Assembly (NCBI GenBank): GCA_023957385.1
Contig: JAMLGZ010000001.1
Coordinates: forward strand, 434,001-498,000
Direction: 5' to 3'
DNA: 64,000 bases
From: Brumimicrobium sp.
GTDB lineage: Bacteria; Bacteroidota; Bacteroidia; Flavobacteriales_D; Crocinitomicaceae
In this document: positions 50,749-59,997 of the stretch, one piece after another
Layout of the letters: the number at the start of each line of letters is the position of its first letter
Numbering within the stretch: position 1 is the first letter of the stretch
Notes under the pieces: generated by a model
Databases searched by the model: none
Told to the model about the DNA's origin: nothing
Seen by the model: the letters and a program-made list of their open reading frames with translations, nothing else
Made by a program: the position numbers and the translations under genes

Positions 50749-53475
50749 TTATTTTTCTCTAATAAGGTGAACGAATCCATGGTCTTCAACTACTTGATCC
50801 CCTGAACCAGTTGCTTTGAATTTAAAGAAATACGTTCCTTCTGTACAAGCTACTCCAGTATTATTAACTTTTCCATTCCAAACAAAGTTCACATCATCAC
50901 TTTCAAAGACTGGATTACCCCATCTGTTCACAATCACAATCTCTAGGCTCTCAGCATTCTCTAGATTGATTGTAAATCCATCATTATCTCCATCTCCATT
51001 AGGAGTAAAAACGTTAGGAGTGGTATATGTAAGAGGTAAATAAACATATATTATCTTTGAGATTTGATCGGAACATCCTCCTGAATGTGTGGTTAATGTC
51101 ACCGTATATTCCCCATCCTGAGTATAAGTCATGTGTTGGTCATCTTGATTGTTTACAGTAATTCCTGAACTATTTCCAAAATCCCAGTCATAACTATCAG
51201 CTGCACCAGATGTATTTGTAAATGTAACATTTAGAGGTGCTGGACCCTGCTGTGGCGTTGGAGTGAAATCAGCTTGCGGTGGAGGAAGTTGCTCTATAAA
51301 AATACTATCAAAAGCAGAACATACAGCATCAGTAATTGTAAAATAATACCATCCTGAAGGTTTGTCTTGCCATACAGAAGCCGATGTATTATTAGGATTG
51401 TTTTCACCTGGTCCTGTCCAATTATAATGAACCGTACCTGTTGCACCTGTAGCAGAGCCAGATACCCAACCATTATCTAATCCACAATCTGCTGGATTCT
51501 GAATCATTGTGTCTATTGCGAGAGTTTGATTGACTATAATAGTTGCTGTATCTATATATTGGAATCCACAACCATCGGTTACTGTTATATAATGGTCATA
51601 TGTACCATTTTGTAAAGCTTCGTAATATGCTGTATCGCTTGCCGTTCCATTGTCCCATAAGAAAGTAAAAGGAGGAACAGTTCCTGTTGCACTTGACCAA
51701 ACCTTAGCAGAGTCAGTAAAGCAATAAATAGAAATATCTGTTGTATTTACATTAATTAATGTATCTAATACGATTAGCTGTACTGTTGTATCATAATGAC
51801 AACCAAAGTTATCTGTAACGTTGAATGTATAACTATATGTTCCTGGTAAACTTGGTTGTACTACGATATTAGTATCTCCTGATAATCCAGAAATAATAGT
51901 TGGATCTGGCGTCCAATATGAATCAGTGATTGTATTTTGATATGTTTCATTATCAGGGTATAAAGAAGGATCAAAAACAATACCCCAACTAAATATATAT
52001 CCATCATCTATAGACCAGTTATCCTTTACGTGTAAAGTCCAGTTACCATTTAATGGGCATCCTGCAAAACCACTAAATGAGTCTTCTGGAGCATAAACCC
52101 CGTTTGGATTCATGGTTTGTCCAGGAGAGGGAGCTGTTGGAGGAGTAGGAATAGTATTCGTTGTAAAGGTTGCTGCAAATGATCCCCAATTGTTATTCAC
52201 TGAAGAGAAGCAATAGTCATACCCATTACCTGGGCCACCACCTCCTGAATCGTCAATAGGTTCACCTAAAAATCGGTTACCCCCACCAAAACCACCTGGA
52301 ATTGATCCAGTGGTATAGGAATTAAAGATAGTTACAGCTGTTCCATTTGGACAAACTAACCACATTTCAAGGTCACCTAAATAACTGTGTTCCATATTTA
52401 CACACATGCTTACAATATCTCCAGCATTTGTGAGAGTAGAACCAGCAGGAAATCCACTCATGTGAATATCTGTTGTATATTCGGCATTTGAACCATCGGG
52501 TAAAAATGTTAAACCAGCGTATTCCCCACCAATTTGGAATGCATTTCCTGGCACTTGAACCCCTACGGTATCAGAAGGAGTAACCCCCCCCATTAAATCA
52601 GTATGAGCTTTAAAACAAACAACAGGATCTAAAGGGCCAGAGCCTGTAAAGCTAGGTGTAGTACTTACTCGAATTTTGCATTTAGAAGATGTGTTATGCG
52701 GATAGGAATCTGTAATCATTAAACTTACAAAATATCCTGAAGCATCTTGTGGTTTAAACCAAACTTGTTGTGTATTGGCAACCGAACCATCACTAAACTC
52801 CCAAAAGTAAGAAACGTTTGATTGAGTTTGTGAATACCCCATTCCATTGTTTTGAAGAGAATACGGGAAATTTGGATTAGCTACTAAAAGCACGGAATCA
52901 CCTTGACAAATATCTACATATCCCGTGTCTAATGGATTCATAGCATTACTTCCTTGTCCATTGATATATCCTTCAATATGCATCTCAATTGGTTGTGGAG
53001 GTGAGAAACATGCTAAATTAGCAGCCCAACCTGTTGCTTGATTTGCACCATCTGAATGAAATACAAAGGTTAAACATCCTGTTGGATTTTGCCATGATGC
53101 AACTACTCCAAAACCAGAAGGGTCGGTAGCATTATTATAAGCACCGATTAATGGATATGTAGCATCTGGACCATCATAGATATAAAGAGTATCACTTGGA
53201 TCCACATCCCATGATAATCCCATACCACCAAAAGCAGCACGAATCTTTGGTGTTCCATTTGGAATATCCGGACAAATAGTGAATGTTTGATTTGCATTTG
53301 GGCTATAATTTCCACCTGCACCGCCATCATCATAGAAATTAGCAATACCAACGTCCGTATTGGATGAACAAGTTACAGGGCTATTAGGTGGATAACTAGG
53401 ACCTGTTATACTAAATTGAGAAAATAGTACAGAGGTAGAAAGTAATCCAATAATTAAACTCGTGATCTTTTTCAT
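50749..53475 (-). CDS. Secreted CUB/P-domain/PKD protein with T9SS type B sorting domain
   Basis: A 908-residue protein. A signal peptide (ITSLIIGLLSTSVLFSQ) is followed by a CUB-like domain (residues ~25-155, DTLYIYDGPDATYPLIGAYN ... FHSDG), an Ig/PKD-type region, and a proprotein-convertase P-like domain (residues ~320-510, MEHSYLGDLEMWLVCPNGT and GNWTLHVKDNWSIDDGYIFSW). Further beta repeats, a PKD domain (ADSYDWDFGNSSG ... GEYTVTLTTHSGG) and a type B sorting domain (NVFTPNGDGDNDGF ... GTYFFKFKATG) complete it. P domains usually accompany proteases, but no protease domain is present. It lies five bases after the small exported protein gene, whose upstream ECF-type motif probably drives both. 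Confidence 0.9.
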   Translation of the reverse strand: MKKITSLIIGLLSTSVLFSQFSITGPSYPPNSPVTCSSNTDVGIANFYDDGGAGGNYSPNANQTFTICPDIPNGTPKIRAAFGGMGLSWDVDPSDTLYIYDGPDATYPLIGAYNNATDPSGFGVVASWQNPTGCLTFVFHSDGANQATGWAANLACFSPPQPIEMHIEGYINGQGSNAMNPLDTGYVDICQGDSVLLVANPNFPYSLQNNGMGYSQTQSNVSYFWEFSDGSVANTQQVWFKPQDASGYFVSLMITDSYPHNTSSKCKIRVSTTPSFTGSGPLDPVVCFKAHTDLMGGVTPSDTVGVQVPGNAFQIGGEYAGLTFLPDGSNAEYTTDIHMSGFPAGSTLTNAGDIVSMCVNMEHSYLGDLEMWLVCPNGTAVTIFNSYTTGSIPGGFGGGNRFLGEPIDDSGGGGPGNGYDYCFSSVNNNWGSFAATFTTNTIPTPPTAPSPGQTMNPNGVYAPEDSFSGFAGCPLNGNWTLHVKDNWSIDDGYIFSWGIVFDPSLYPDNETYQNTITDSYWTPDPTIISGLSGDTNIVVQPSLPGTYSYTFNVTDNFGCHYDTTVQLIVLDTLINVNTTDISIYCFTDSAKVWSSATGTVPPFTFLWDNGTASDTAYYEALQNGTYDHYITVTDGCGFQYIDTATIIVNQTLAIDTMIQNPADCGLDNGWVSGSATGATGTVHYNWTGPGENNPNNTSASVWQDKPSGWYYFTITDAVCSAFDSIFIEQLPPPQADFTPTPQQGPAPLNVTFTNTSGAADSYDWDFGNSSGITVNNQDDQHMTYTQDGEYTVTLTTHSGGCSDQISKIIYVYLPLTYTTPNVFTPNGDGDNDGFTINLENAESLEIVIVNRWGNPVFESDDVNFVWNGKVNNTGVACTEGTYFFKFKATGSGDQVVEDHGFVHLIREK

Positions 53476-53480
53476 AATTA

Positions 53481-53846
53481 TTATTTGATTTGCATAATGG
53501 TATTCTTGGAATAAACAATAGCTATTTTGTTGGTTCCTTTAAATTTAAAATACTGATTTCTATTGTCTAGTAAATCAACCCCCAAGCTTATAAAAGTTTG
53601 AGGAGTAGATGGATCTGCATCTAATTCACCATCAAATTGGATTGTTTTTCCATCTTGTTCAAAATATTCACCGATAGATACGGCTACATCTAATGCCCTT
53701 ACTAGGATAGAATATTCATCAGGGTTGTTTTTTTGCATGCTTACTAATTCTGATTCAGAATATCTTGGCAAAAGTCGTTTATCAATATTTTGAGAAAAAC
53801 CAATGCTAGCAAAGCAAAATAGTGTCATAAATAATACTGTTTTCAT
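53481..53846 (-). CDS. Small exported protein of unknown function, first gene of a T9SS cargo operon
   Basis: A 121-residue protein with a clear signal peptide (VLFMTLFCFASIGFSQ). The mature part (RYSESELVSMQKNNPDEYSI ... VDLLDNRNQYFKFKGTNKI) is mixed helix/strand with no lipobox, membrane span, cysteine pair or T9SS tail. I do not recognise the family. It is five bases upstream of the CUB/P-domain protein gene and clearly shares its transcript, so it may be a periplasmic partner or chaperone of that cargo. Its promoter region carries the same motif as the ECF sigma operon. Confidence 0.8.
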   Translation of the reverse strand: MKTVLFMTLFCFASIGFSQNIDKRLLPRYSESELVSMQKNNPDEYSILVRALDVAVSIGEYFEQDGKTIQFDGELDADPSTPQTFISLGVDLLDNRNQYFKFKGTNKIAIVYSKNTIMQIK

Positions 53847-53883
53847 CGTGTAAAATTAAGTTAAAAAGACGAAGTTACGATAA

Positions 53884-53913
53884 ATAGACGATTTGTCACA
53901 AAGAATGGTTGCA
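53884..53913 (-). promoter_or_regulatory. Probable ECF-type promoter of the small protein/type B cargo operon
   Basis: On the minus strand TGCAACC (53913-53907), 17 bases, then GTCTAT (53889-53884), 37 bases before the ATG at 53846. It shares both blocks and the exact spacing with the region upstream of the ECF sigma gene (41048-41077), while the 17 intervening bases are only partly alike. Confidence 0.6.
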
Positions 53914-54021
53914 TCTTTTTGTTTTTTTTAATCAGCAGTGCATTTATAAAAACTAATAAAATCATTGATTTTTACTGCATATGAAATGTGTTTAGTCAGC
54001 CCTCGATACATTTTTCTTTGA

Positions 54022-54070
54022 AAAAATACTCGGTCTGATAGTTTATCTAGATGTCAGACCGAGTATTTTT
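54022..54070. terminator. Long bidirectional terminator hairpin
   Basis: A 17-bp perfect stem (54022-54038 with 54054-54070; core ACTCGGTCTGA/TCAGACCGAGT) flanked by A on one side and T on the other, with a 15-base loop. It lies after the barrel/Ig-repeat gene. The rest of the gap 53847-54187 contains only the promoter at 53884-53913 and AT-rich spacer. Confidence 0.9.
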
Positions 54071-54187
54071 GATGATAGGAGAGAATGTATTAAGGGTTGA
54101 CATCATAATCCTCAATTTACTTTAAATACGCAACAAGTTGTATTCAATCTATATAAATGAAAAATTAATTAGAAATTGAAATGAATA

Positions 54188-57100
54188 CTATCTTCCTCCA
54201 GGCTTACGAGTTGGTTCTTCTCTTGTTGGGGTAGATTGATGGGGGGCTTTTTCTTGTTCTTCTTGATTTGGCGTAGTTTCAATAACTGGTTTTTTCCCCT
54301 TTCCATTTCCTTTATCTTCATCTGCATTCTCATTCGATTTTTCTTGAGTTGATAAACAAGGACTTAAAATAGGATTCTCATTTGTTCCAACAATTGGTCG
54401 TCTTTGAGATTTTACACATATATTCCAATTGATGCCTATTCGTTTAATTTCTACTGTTAAGTTTCCTATGAAATTATAATAACTACCAGAATTAAGTGTG
54501 TAATCGGCTCCGTTTACAAGTGCTTTTCCTGCAGAAGATGTTTTGAAAAATACTCCTGATGCTGGACCATTATATGTGAATTGTGTATTATTTGTTAAGG
54601 TATTCAGATTGTATGTTCCTGTAGGTGTCTGAATGCACACATCATATTCCTTTACTTTTGTATCAATGAACACGCCACACACTGGATCAGGAGTATTCGG
54701 TATATTGATATCTATAGGAGTTTTTGTTTCAACTACTCTATTGATAGAAGAACTTGCCATATCTTCACCAGCTGAATTAACTCCTTTTATTGTAAAATCA
54801 TTCTTTCCCAGTTTTAGATTGACAGAAGAAATAATTTCTCCGTTAGAAGCATTGAATGTGAATTTCTGTTGGTCAATCTTTTCATTATTAAGATAAACAG
54901 TAACGTTTTCTTTTGCAGTTACATTCTTTACATATCCTTTTAGTTCATATATAGAAGTTGAAGTAGATAAGCCTGGAGTTGCAGGATTAATAAATCCGAC
55001 AATGGGTTTTTCTATAACTGGTTCTCTCTTTACTTTTATAGTTACCTGATCAGTTGCTGTTCCATCGTTGTTAGTGACTTTAATTTTAACACTATTACTT
55101 TCCTGAGATAGGGAAGGACTTATATCAATTTGTTTAGTTGAACTATTAAAATTGAAATTAGTAACGATTAAATTATTGACAGTTACCTCTATCTGCTGTT
55201 TTTGAGTGATGTTTTCTACTTTTGCTACCACTTGTTGTGTTGTTCCAGTTGTAGTAAATGGATTTGTAGCCGGAATGATTATCTTCACAGTTGGAGGTAA
55301 AGCGACTATTTTCTTTTTCTGAATTACCCTTGAATCGGTTGCACTTCCAGCGGTATTCGTTACATTAATCTTAACTAAATGACTCTCTGAGGTAATAGGG
55401 AGATCAAATTCGATTAATTTGGAAGATGTGTTGAAATTGAAAATTGAGATCACTCTATTATTATCTAATATTTCAATCTCTTGTCTTTTAGTTATATTCT
55501 CTGCTCTAGCAACAATCCTTTCTACTGTATTGGAAGTAGTATATGGATTAGCTTCTGGAGTGATTATCTTAACTGTAGGAGGTAAAACAACAGCCTTTTT
55601 CAGTATAATTTGAATATCATCACTAGCTTCTCCAAAAGCATTTGTAGCAATTACAGTAATATAATTCATTCCTGTCATCAAACTAGCATTGAAAGATACT
55701 TTCTTCGTACTGGAATTAAAGTTAAAATTGCTTGTGTTTACACCATTAATTCTCACCTGAAGCTGAGCTTTTTCATTTATGTTTGTAACAGTTGCCTCTA
55801 CTGGTTCTACATCTTTTGATGTATTGTATGGTTTATTATTTGGTTTAATAATCTTTACTGTAGGAGGAGTTCCTTGTGGTGTAGTTTCTCTGGAGTAAAT
55901 TAATACGGTTTTATCCATATCAATCCCTTCTTCATTAGATGCTATGATTTTTAATTCATTCACCCCTGACAATAAAGTTAAGTTTGCTGAAAAATTAACC
56001 CCAGATTGGCTGCTAAAACTGAAATCAGAGAAAGGCTTGTCGTTAAAGGTTACTGTCAATTGATTCCTCGCTTGTATATTTTGAACGTTTGCCTTTACAA
56101 TATAATTTTCTTGATTTACTATATAAGGACTGTATTCAGGTGAAACTATATTTACTACAGGTGGAAGCCCATCTGGAGTCTCCTCTTCACGGAAAATAAT
56201 TACCTCATCTTGATCAGTTCCATCCGCATTTACCCCCACTAATTTAAAGATATTATTCCCAGGAACGAGAAGTATATCTGTTTTGAAGGTTTTATTATAT
56301 GGTGTGTAGATAAATGATGTATATACTTCTCCATTTTGTGTAAATGTAAGTTCATTTGCACTATTTACATATTGAACGTTTGCCACTAAAGAGAATACCT
56401 CATCTTGTGTAACTGTAGAAGTAGTATAAGGGTTAGTAAATTTGATTATAGGAGGGCGTTTTGGAGTGGGAACTGTTGTTTCATCTCGCCCGTTATTTGG
56501 AGGAGTTGGTTGTGTAGGTGTAGGCTGAGGATTGGTTGGTTGTGGTGCAGTTTCTGGCTCTGGTTGTGTAATTGGAGGGGTGATGTGATCATCACGATCT
56601 TTCGTAATGTTTCCTTTAGGGAAATACCATTTGATATAGAAACTAGTGTAATGGTAAATATCATTCTTAAATTTGCTTGGCTTCCCTTCTTGAGTTACAG
56701 AAGTACCATCAAAATAATCACTGCGGAAGAAAGTAGAACGATGCTCTAATCCTATGGACCAACGGGCATTGATAAAATACCCTATACCAATCCCTATACT
56801 AGGTAGAATGGTAGATGCTTCTTTACGAGTTTTATTATAGGCTTTTCCTTTACTGTTTTTATCCAATGGCACAGTATATTCTTGTTTGATAATATCTCCA
56901 GAAGGATGTGTATCGTATGGATATATGTTCCACCCAGCGCCTTCTGTATATTCAGAAAATAAATCTCCTTTTGTTTGTGTAAGCGTGTAACCTAATCCTC
57001 CAAAAATATAAGGATCAATTCCATATCGTTCACGTAAACGATTAAAGTGTAAGGCTAATTCCAATGAGAAATCCGTTTGTCTGGCTCTAAAATTTTGAAC

Positions 57101-57448
57101 AACCATACCAATTGTATCATAGTATTGCTTTACTGCAAAGTTGTTCCCAATAGAACCAGTAGCTTTTGTATCTTGACCATACCAACTTCCTCCAATTACA
57201 CGAAAGCGTAAATCAATGGAAATAGGAGAACTATACTTTTGATTAAATGAATAGCCTAAATTGATTCCTGCACCGATTGGAAAACGTTTTTTTACGTTTT
57301 TTACATCGGAGGTATGCCATGTATGCCCTAAATCTAGACCTAAAAACCATCTTGAAGTATTGTCATAATCATCATAGTTAATTTTTTGCCCAAATGAGGA
57401 TGAGCCAACTAAATAGATTAAAAAGATTGCAAATATAAATCGTGTCAT
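54188..57448 (-). CDS. Outer-membrane-barrel-like protein with six Ig-like repeats and a charged tail (1,086 aa)
   Basis: The ATG at 57446-57448 gives the signal peptide MTRFIFAIFLIYLVGSSSFGQ; an upstream TTG start adds nine residues. Residues ~25-290 look like an outer-membrane beta-barrel (NLGYSFNQKYSSPISIDLRF, YFINARWSIGLEHRSTFFRS). A Pro/Thr/Gln-rich linker (~290-335) leads to six repeats of about 90 residues, each beginning PPTVKI(I/T).P..NPY and ending in a (V/I)(T/S)N..G pattern. A globular domain with CGVFIDTKVKEYDVCIQTPTG follows, then a tail rich in Glu, Lys and Pro. It has no T9SS tail. The barrel would anchor it in the outer membrane, with the repeats on one side; which side is not evident. 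Function unknown. Confidence 0.72.
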   Translation of the reverse strand: MTRFIFAIFLIYLVGSSSFGQKINYDDYDNTSRWFLGLDLGHTWHTSDVKNVKKRFPIGAGINLGYSFNQKYSSPISIDLRFRVIGGSWYGQDTKATGSIGNNFAVKQYYDTIGMVVQNFRARQTDFSLELALHFNRLRERYGIDPYIFGGLGYTLTQTKGDLFSEYTEGAGWNIYPYDTHPSGDIIKQEYTVPLDKNSKGKAYNKTRKEASTILPSIGIGIGYFINARWSIGLEHRSTFFRSDYFDGTSVTQEGKPSKFKNDIYHYTSFYIKWYFPKGNITKDRDDHITPPITQPEPETAPQPTNPQPTPTQPTPPNNGRDETTVPTPKRPPIIKFTNPYTTSTVTQDEVFSLVANVQYVNSANELTFTQNGEVYTSFIYTPYNKTFKTDILLVPGNNIFKLVGVNADGTDQDEVIIFREEETPDGLPPVVNIVSPEYSPYIVNQENYIVKANVQNIQARNQLTVTFNDKPFSDFSFSSQSGVNFSANLTLLSGVNELKIIASNEEGIDMDKTVLIYSRETTPQGTPPTVKIIKPNNKPYNTSKDVEPVEATVTNINEKAQLQVRINGVNTSNFNFNSSTKKVSFNASLMTGMNYITVIATNAFGEASDDIQIILKKAVVLPPTVKIITPEANPYTTSNTVERIVARAENITKRQEIEILDNNRVISIFNFNTSSKLIEFDLPITSESHLVKINVTNTAGSATDSRVIQKKKIVALPPTVKIIIPATNPFTTTGTTQQVVAKVENITQKQQIEVTVNNLIVTNFNFNSSTKQIDISPSLSQESNSVKIKVTNNDGTATDQVTIKVKREPVIEKPIVGFINPATPGLSTSTSIYELKGYVKNVTAKENVTVYLNNEKIDQQKFTFNASNGEIISSVNLKLGKNDFTIKGVNSAGEDMASSSINRVVETKTPIDINIPNTPDPVCGVFIDTKVKEYDVCIQTPTGTYNLNTLTNNTQFTYNGPASGVFFKTSSAGKALVNGADYTLNSGSYYNFIGNLTVEIKRIGINWNICVKSQRRPIVGTNENPILSPCLSTQEKSNENADEDKGNGKGKKPVIETTPNQEEQEKAPHQSTPTREEPTRKPGGR

Positions 57449-57645
57449 AATGTTTATTTTTCTCTTGGTATCCAAAAACTAAACCAAGGATTGTACAAAA
57501 TAAAGCAAAAATTAGATAATTTCTTAATTTTTTGGAAAATAGACTATTTAGAAATGAGATATCTTTCCATGATCTATCTTATTTTTCAGCATAAATAACA
57601 TAAAATAATATTATCTTCGTTTTCTCTAAAAAGATTTAGAAGCAA

Positions 57646-58929
57646 ATGACATTCAGATATCTCATCTTCTGTTTATTTAGTTCCCTAATATTTCACGTGA
57701 CGTGGGCACAAGAATCCTATAATAATTGTGCAAATGCCATAGAATTATGCCCAGGTAAGAAATTTACTTTAAATAACATCAATGCGAATGCTACTGTTTG
57801 CTCAAATTGTGAAGATGATTTTACTTTTTGCTTTTCAGGGAAGAACACTATCTGGGCTACATTTAAAACCAATGATTTAGGTGGAACTGTCAATGTGAAT
57901 TTTTCAAATTTGGTGTTCCAAAACCTCCCAGGACAAGGGAATGAGTTGCAGGCTGCTTTCATTGAAGCTACTCTGCCTTGTATTTCTTCTTCCTACACAT
58001 TAATATCAAATTGCCAAGCAAATGGGACAGGGAATTTTTCTATTACAGCTACTGCCTTACCTCCCAATACGACTTATTATTTAGTCATAAATGGATCCTT
58101 TGGCACCTCCAAATATGCGGAAGCAACTTTTGATGTGCTTGTGAATGGACCTGGAGCAAACAGAAATCCTTGGTTTGGTATTAGCTCTAGTTCTGCAACT
58201 CTTTGCAAAGGGAATGCTATTACCGTTTATTCAAAGGCCTTAGGTTGTGATGAGCAATCTGTTACAGAATGGTATGTAAATGGAAGTCACATGGGAACTA
58301 CTATTGATACTTTTTATATATTTAATTATCTTCAAAATGGAGATGTGGTTTCCGCCAAAACTTCTTGCTTCAATCAATGTAGAGATACTGTTTATAGTAA
58401 TACACTAACCTTTACCGTGTTAGACTTTCTTGTAGATGCGGGCGAAGATAAATATATTAAAGAAGGAGAAAGTGTTATATTAAATGGGCAAACAACAGGC
58501 ACTAATGTTGTGTGGACACCTAATTATGAAATAAGTGATCCCAATACAATAACTCCTATAGTGAGTCCATCCACTACCACAACCTACTTTCTAACAGCTG
58601 ATAATGGAATTTGCTCTATTACAGATGAAGCAACAGTATTTGTTGAGAGTGGATTGGAAATACCAAATACATTTTCACCGAACGGTGATGGAATTAATGA
58701 AACATGGGAGATTTTAGGAATAGAACAATATCCAGATTGCAGTATCCAAGTATATACGCGTTGGGGACAATTAGTTTTTCAGACTACTGGATATACTGTA
58801 GAGAAAAGATGGGATGGAACTTCCAAGTCAGGAAATAAACTAGCTTCTGGGGCATATTTCTATGTAATTAATCTCCGAGATAAACAATTTGATAAACCAT
58901 TAAAAGGTACAGTTACTATTGTAAGATGA
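57646..58929 (+). CDS. Secreted protein with T9SS type B sorting domain, partner of PorP/SprF
   Basis: A 427-residue protein. A signal peptide (YLIFCLFSSLIFHVTWAQ) precedes a ~150-residue beta domain containing CANAIELCPGKKF and CSNCEDDFTFCFSGKNTIWATF, with an even number of cysteines suggesting disulfides, then Ig-like regions (DAGEDKYIKEGESVILNGQT) and the type B sorting domain (NTFSPNGDGINETWEI ... ASGAYFYVINLRDKQF). Its stop overlaps the PorP/SprF start by four bases (ATGA). In Flavobacterium the SprB adhesin requires adjacent SprF for secretion, so this is likely surface cargo with a dedicated SprF-like partner. No adhesin repeats are present; the exact role is unknown. Confidence 0.88.
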   Translation: MTFRYLIFCLFSSLIFHVTWAQESYNNCANAIELCPGKKFTLNNINANATVCSNCEDDFTFCFSGKNTIWATFKTNDLGGTVNVNFSNLVFQNLPGQGNELQAAFIEATLPCISSSYTLISNCQANGTGNFSITATALPPNTTYYLVINGSFGTSKYAEATFDVLVNGPGANRNPWFGISSSSATLCKGNAITVYSKALGCDEQSVTEWYVNGSHMGTTIDTFYIFNYLQNGDVVSAKTSCFNQCRDTVYSNTLTFTVLDFLVDAGEDKYIKEGESVILNGQTTGTNVVWTPNYEISDPNTITPIVSPSTTTTYFLTADNGICSITDEATVFVESGLEIPNTFSPNGDGINETWEILGIEQYPDCSIQVYTRWGQLVFQTTGYTVEKRWDGTSKSGNKLASGAYFYVINLRDKQFDKPLKGTVTIVR

Positions 58930-59858
58930 GAAAAAAAGGATGTATTCTTATTGGATTACTATTTGTGTCATATATGGTATATGGTCAACAAATTTCGCAA
59001 TATTCTCAATGGTCTTTTAATCAATTTGCTATTAATCCAGCATTGGCAGGTGTAAAAAAATGTTTAGATATTCGTACAGCCTACCGTGCGCAGTGGATAG
59101 GAATTGAAGGCGCACCCCAGAGTGGTCTGTTTACAATTAACGCTCCTTTGTTTAAAAGAGCAAAAAGGTATCGTGACTTTTTTCATGGTATCGGAGGAAA
59201 GATCGAGCGTGATGCTTTTGGACCTCTCAGCAATTTTTCTGTTGGATTGGCTTATGCCTTACATATACCACTTGGAAAAGAGCAACATTTAAGTTTTGGA
59301 GTATTGGGAGGTGTGCAACAGCTTGGATTTGATCAAACAAAAGTAACTACTATAGATGCAGACCCTGCTGTAGCTCAATCTTCAAATAATTTTTTATTTC
59401 CTTTAATAAGCTTTGGTGGTTGGTATTCTGCTCAACATTTCTTTGTTGGCGCTGCTGTTGATCAGTTGGCCATGAATAAATGGAAAAATATTGGGTTTGC
59501 ATCTCGTTTCCGAATCCATACAAAAATTCAGGCAGGGGGGAAATTCTCATTTGAGAATGGAAATTCTATTTTACCAGTACTTTTAGTAAGAATTCCACCT
59601 GCTGGACCGATGAGTATAGATTTCAATGTTATGTTTGATATTAAGAACACGGTTGTTTTAGGTTTAGGTTATCGTAATACGGATGCATTGATTGCTTTCT
59701 TAAAAGTGAGCATTGGTAAATTTTCTATTGGGTATAGTTTTGATTTTATTACCTCCTCTATTCGTGGAGGAAATTTCCATACACATGAAATCTCCCTTCA
59801 ATTTAATGGCTGTAGAGAAAAGGCTAGATCTCAGAGTGCTTGCCCACTATTCGAATAG
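58926..59858 (+). CDS. PorP/SprF family type IX secretion membrane protein
   Basis: A 310-residue outer-membrane protein with signal peptide (ILIGLLFVSYMVYGQ) and the family's opening SQYSQWSFNQFAINPALAGV, then YRAQWIGIEGAPQSGLFTIN. Later parts alternate in barrel-like fashion (AVDQLAMNKWKNIGFASRF; VLGLGYRNTDALIAFLKVSI). PorP/SprF proteins help specific T9SS type B cargo reach or remain on the surface. It overlaps the preceding type B cargo gene by four bases, so the two form a cargo/partner unit. No T9SS core genes (gld/por) are in the window. Confidence 0.94.
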   Translation: MRKKGCILIGLLFVSYMVYGQQISQYSQWSFNQFAINPALAGVKKCLDIRTAYRAQWIGIEGAPQSGLFTINAPLFKRAKRYRDFFHGIGGKIERDAFGPLSNFSVGLAYALHIPLGKEQHLSFGVLGGVQQLGFDQTKVTTIDADPAVAQSSNNFLFPLISFGGWYSAQHFFVGAAVDQLAMNKWKNIGFASRFRIHTKIQAGGKFSFENGNSILPVLLVRIPPAGPMSIDFNVMFDIKNTVVLGLGYRNTDALIAFLKVSIGKFSIGYSFDFITSSIRGGNFHTHEISLQFNGCREKARSQSACPLFE

Positions 59859-59971
59859 TAAATCAAGAATATAAATGATTTAACTGCAAAGAACGTAGAA
59901 CTTCGTGATATTTACGGTTAAAAATAAACAGTTAGCCTTCATTAAAACAAAGCAAAAGGGAATAATATTTG

Positions 59972-59979
59972 TATCTTTA
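59972..59979 (+). promoter_or_regulatory. Imperfect -7 box for the metalloprotease gene
   Basis: TATCTTTA matches TAnnTTTG at seven of eight positions, 18 bases before the ATG at 59998. Confidence 0.4.
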
Positions 59980-59997
59980 CAGCAAAAAAAAATTATT

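Noticed and set aside
59905..59997. Upstream extension of the metalloprotease by 31 codons
   Set aside because: The signal peptide begins at the ATG at 59998 and the extension contains the likely promoter box.
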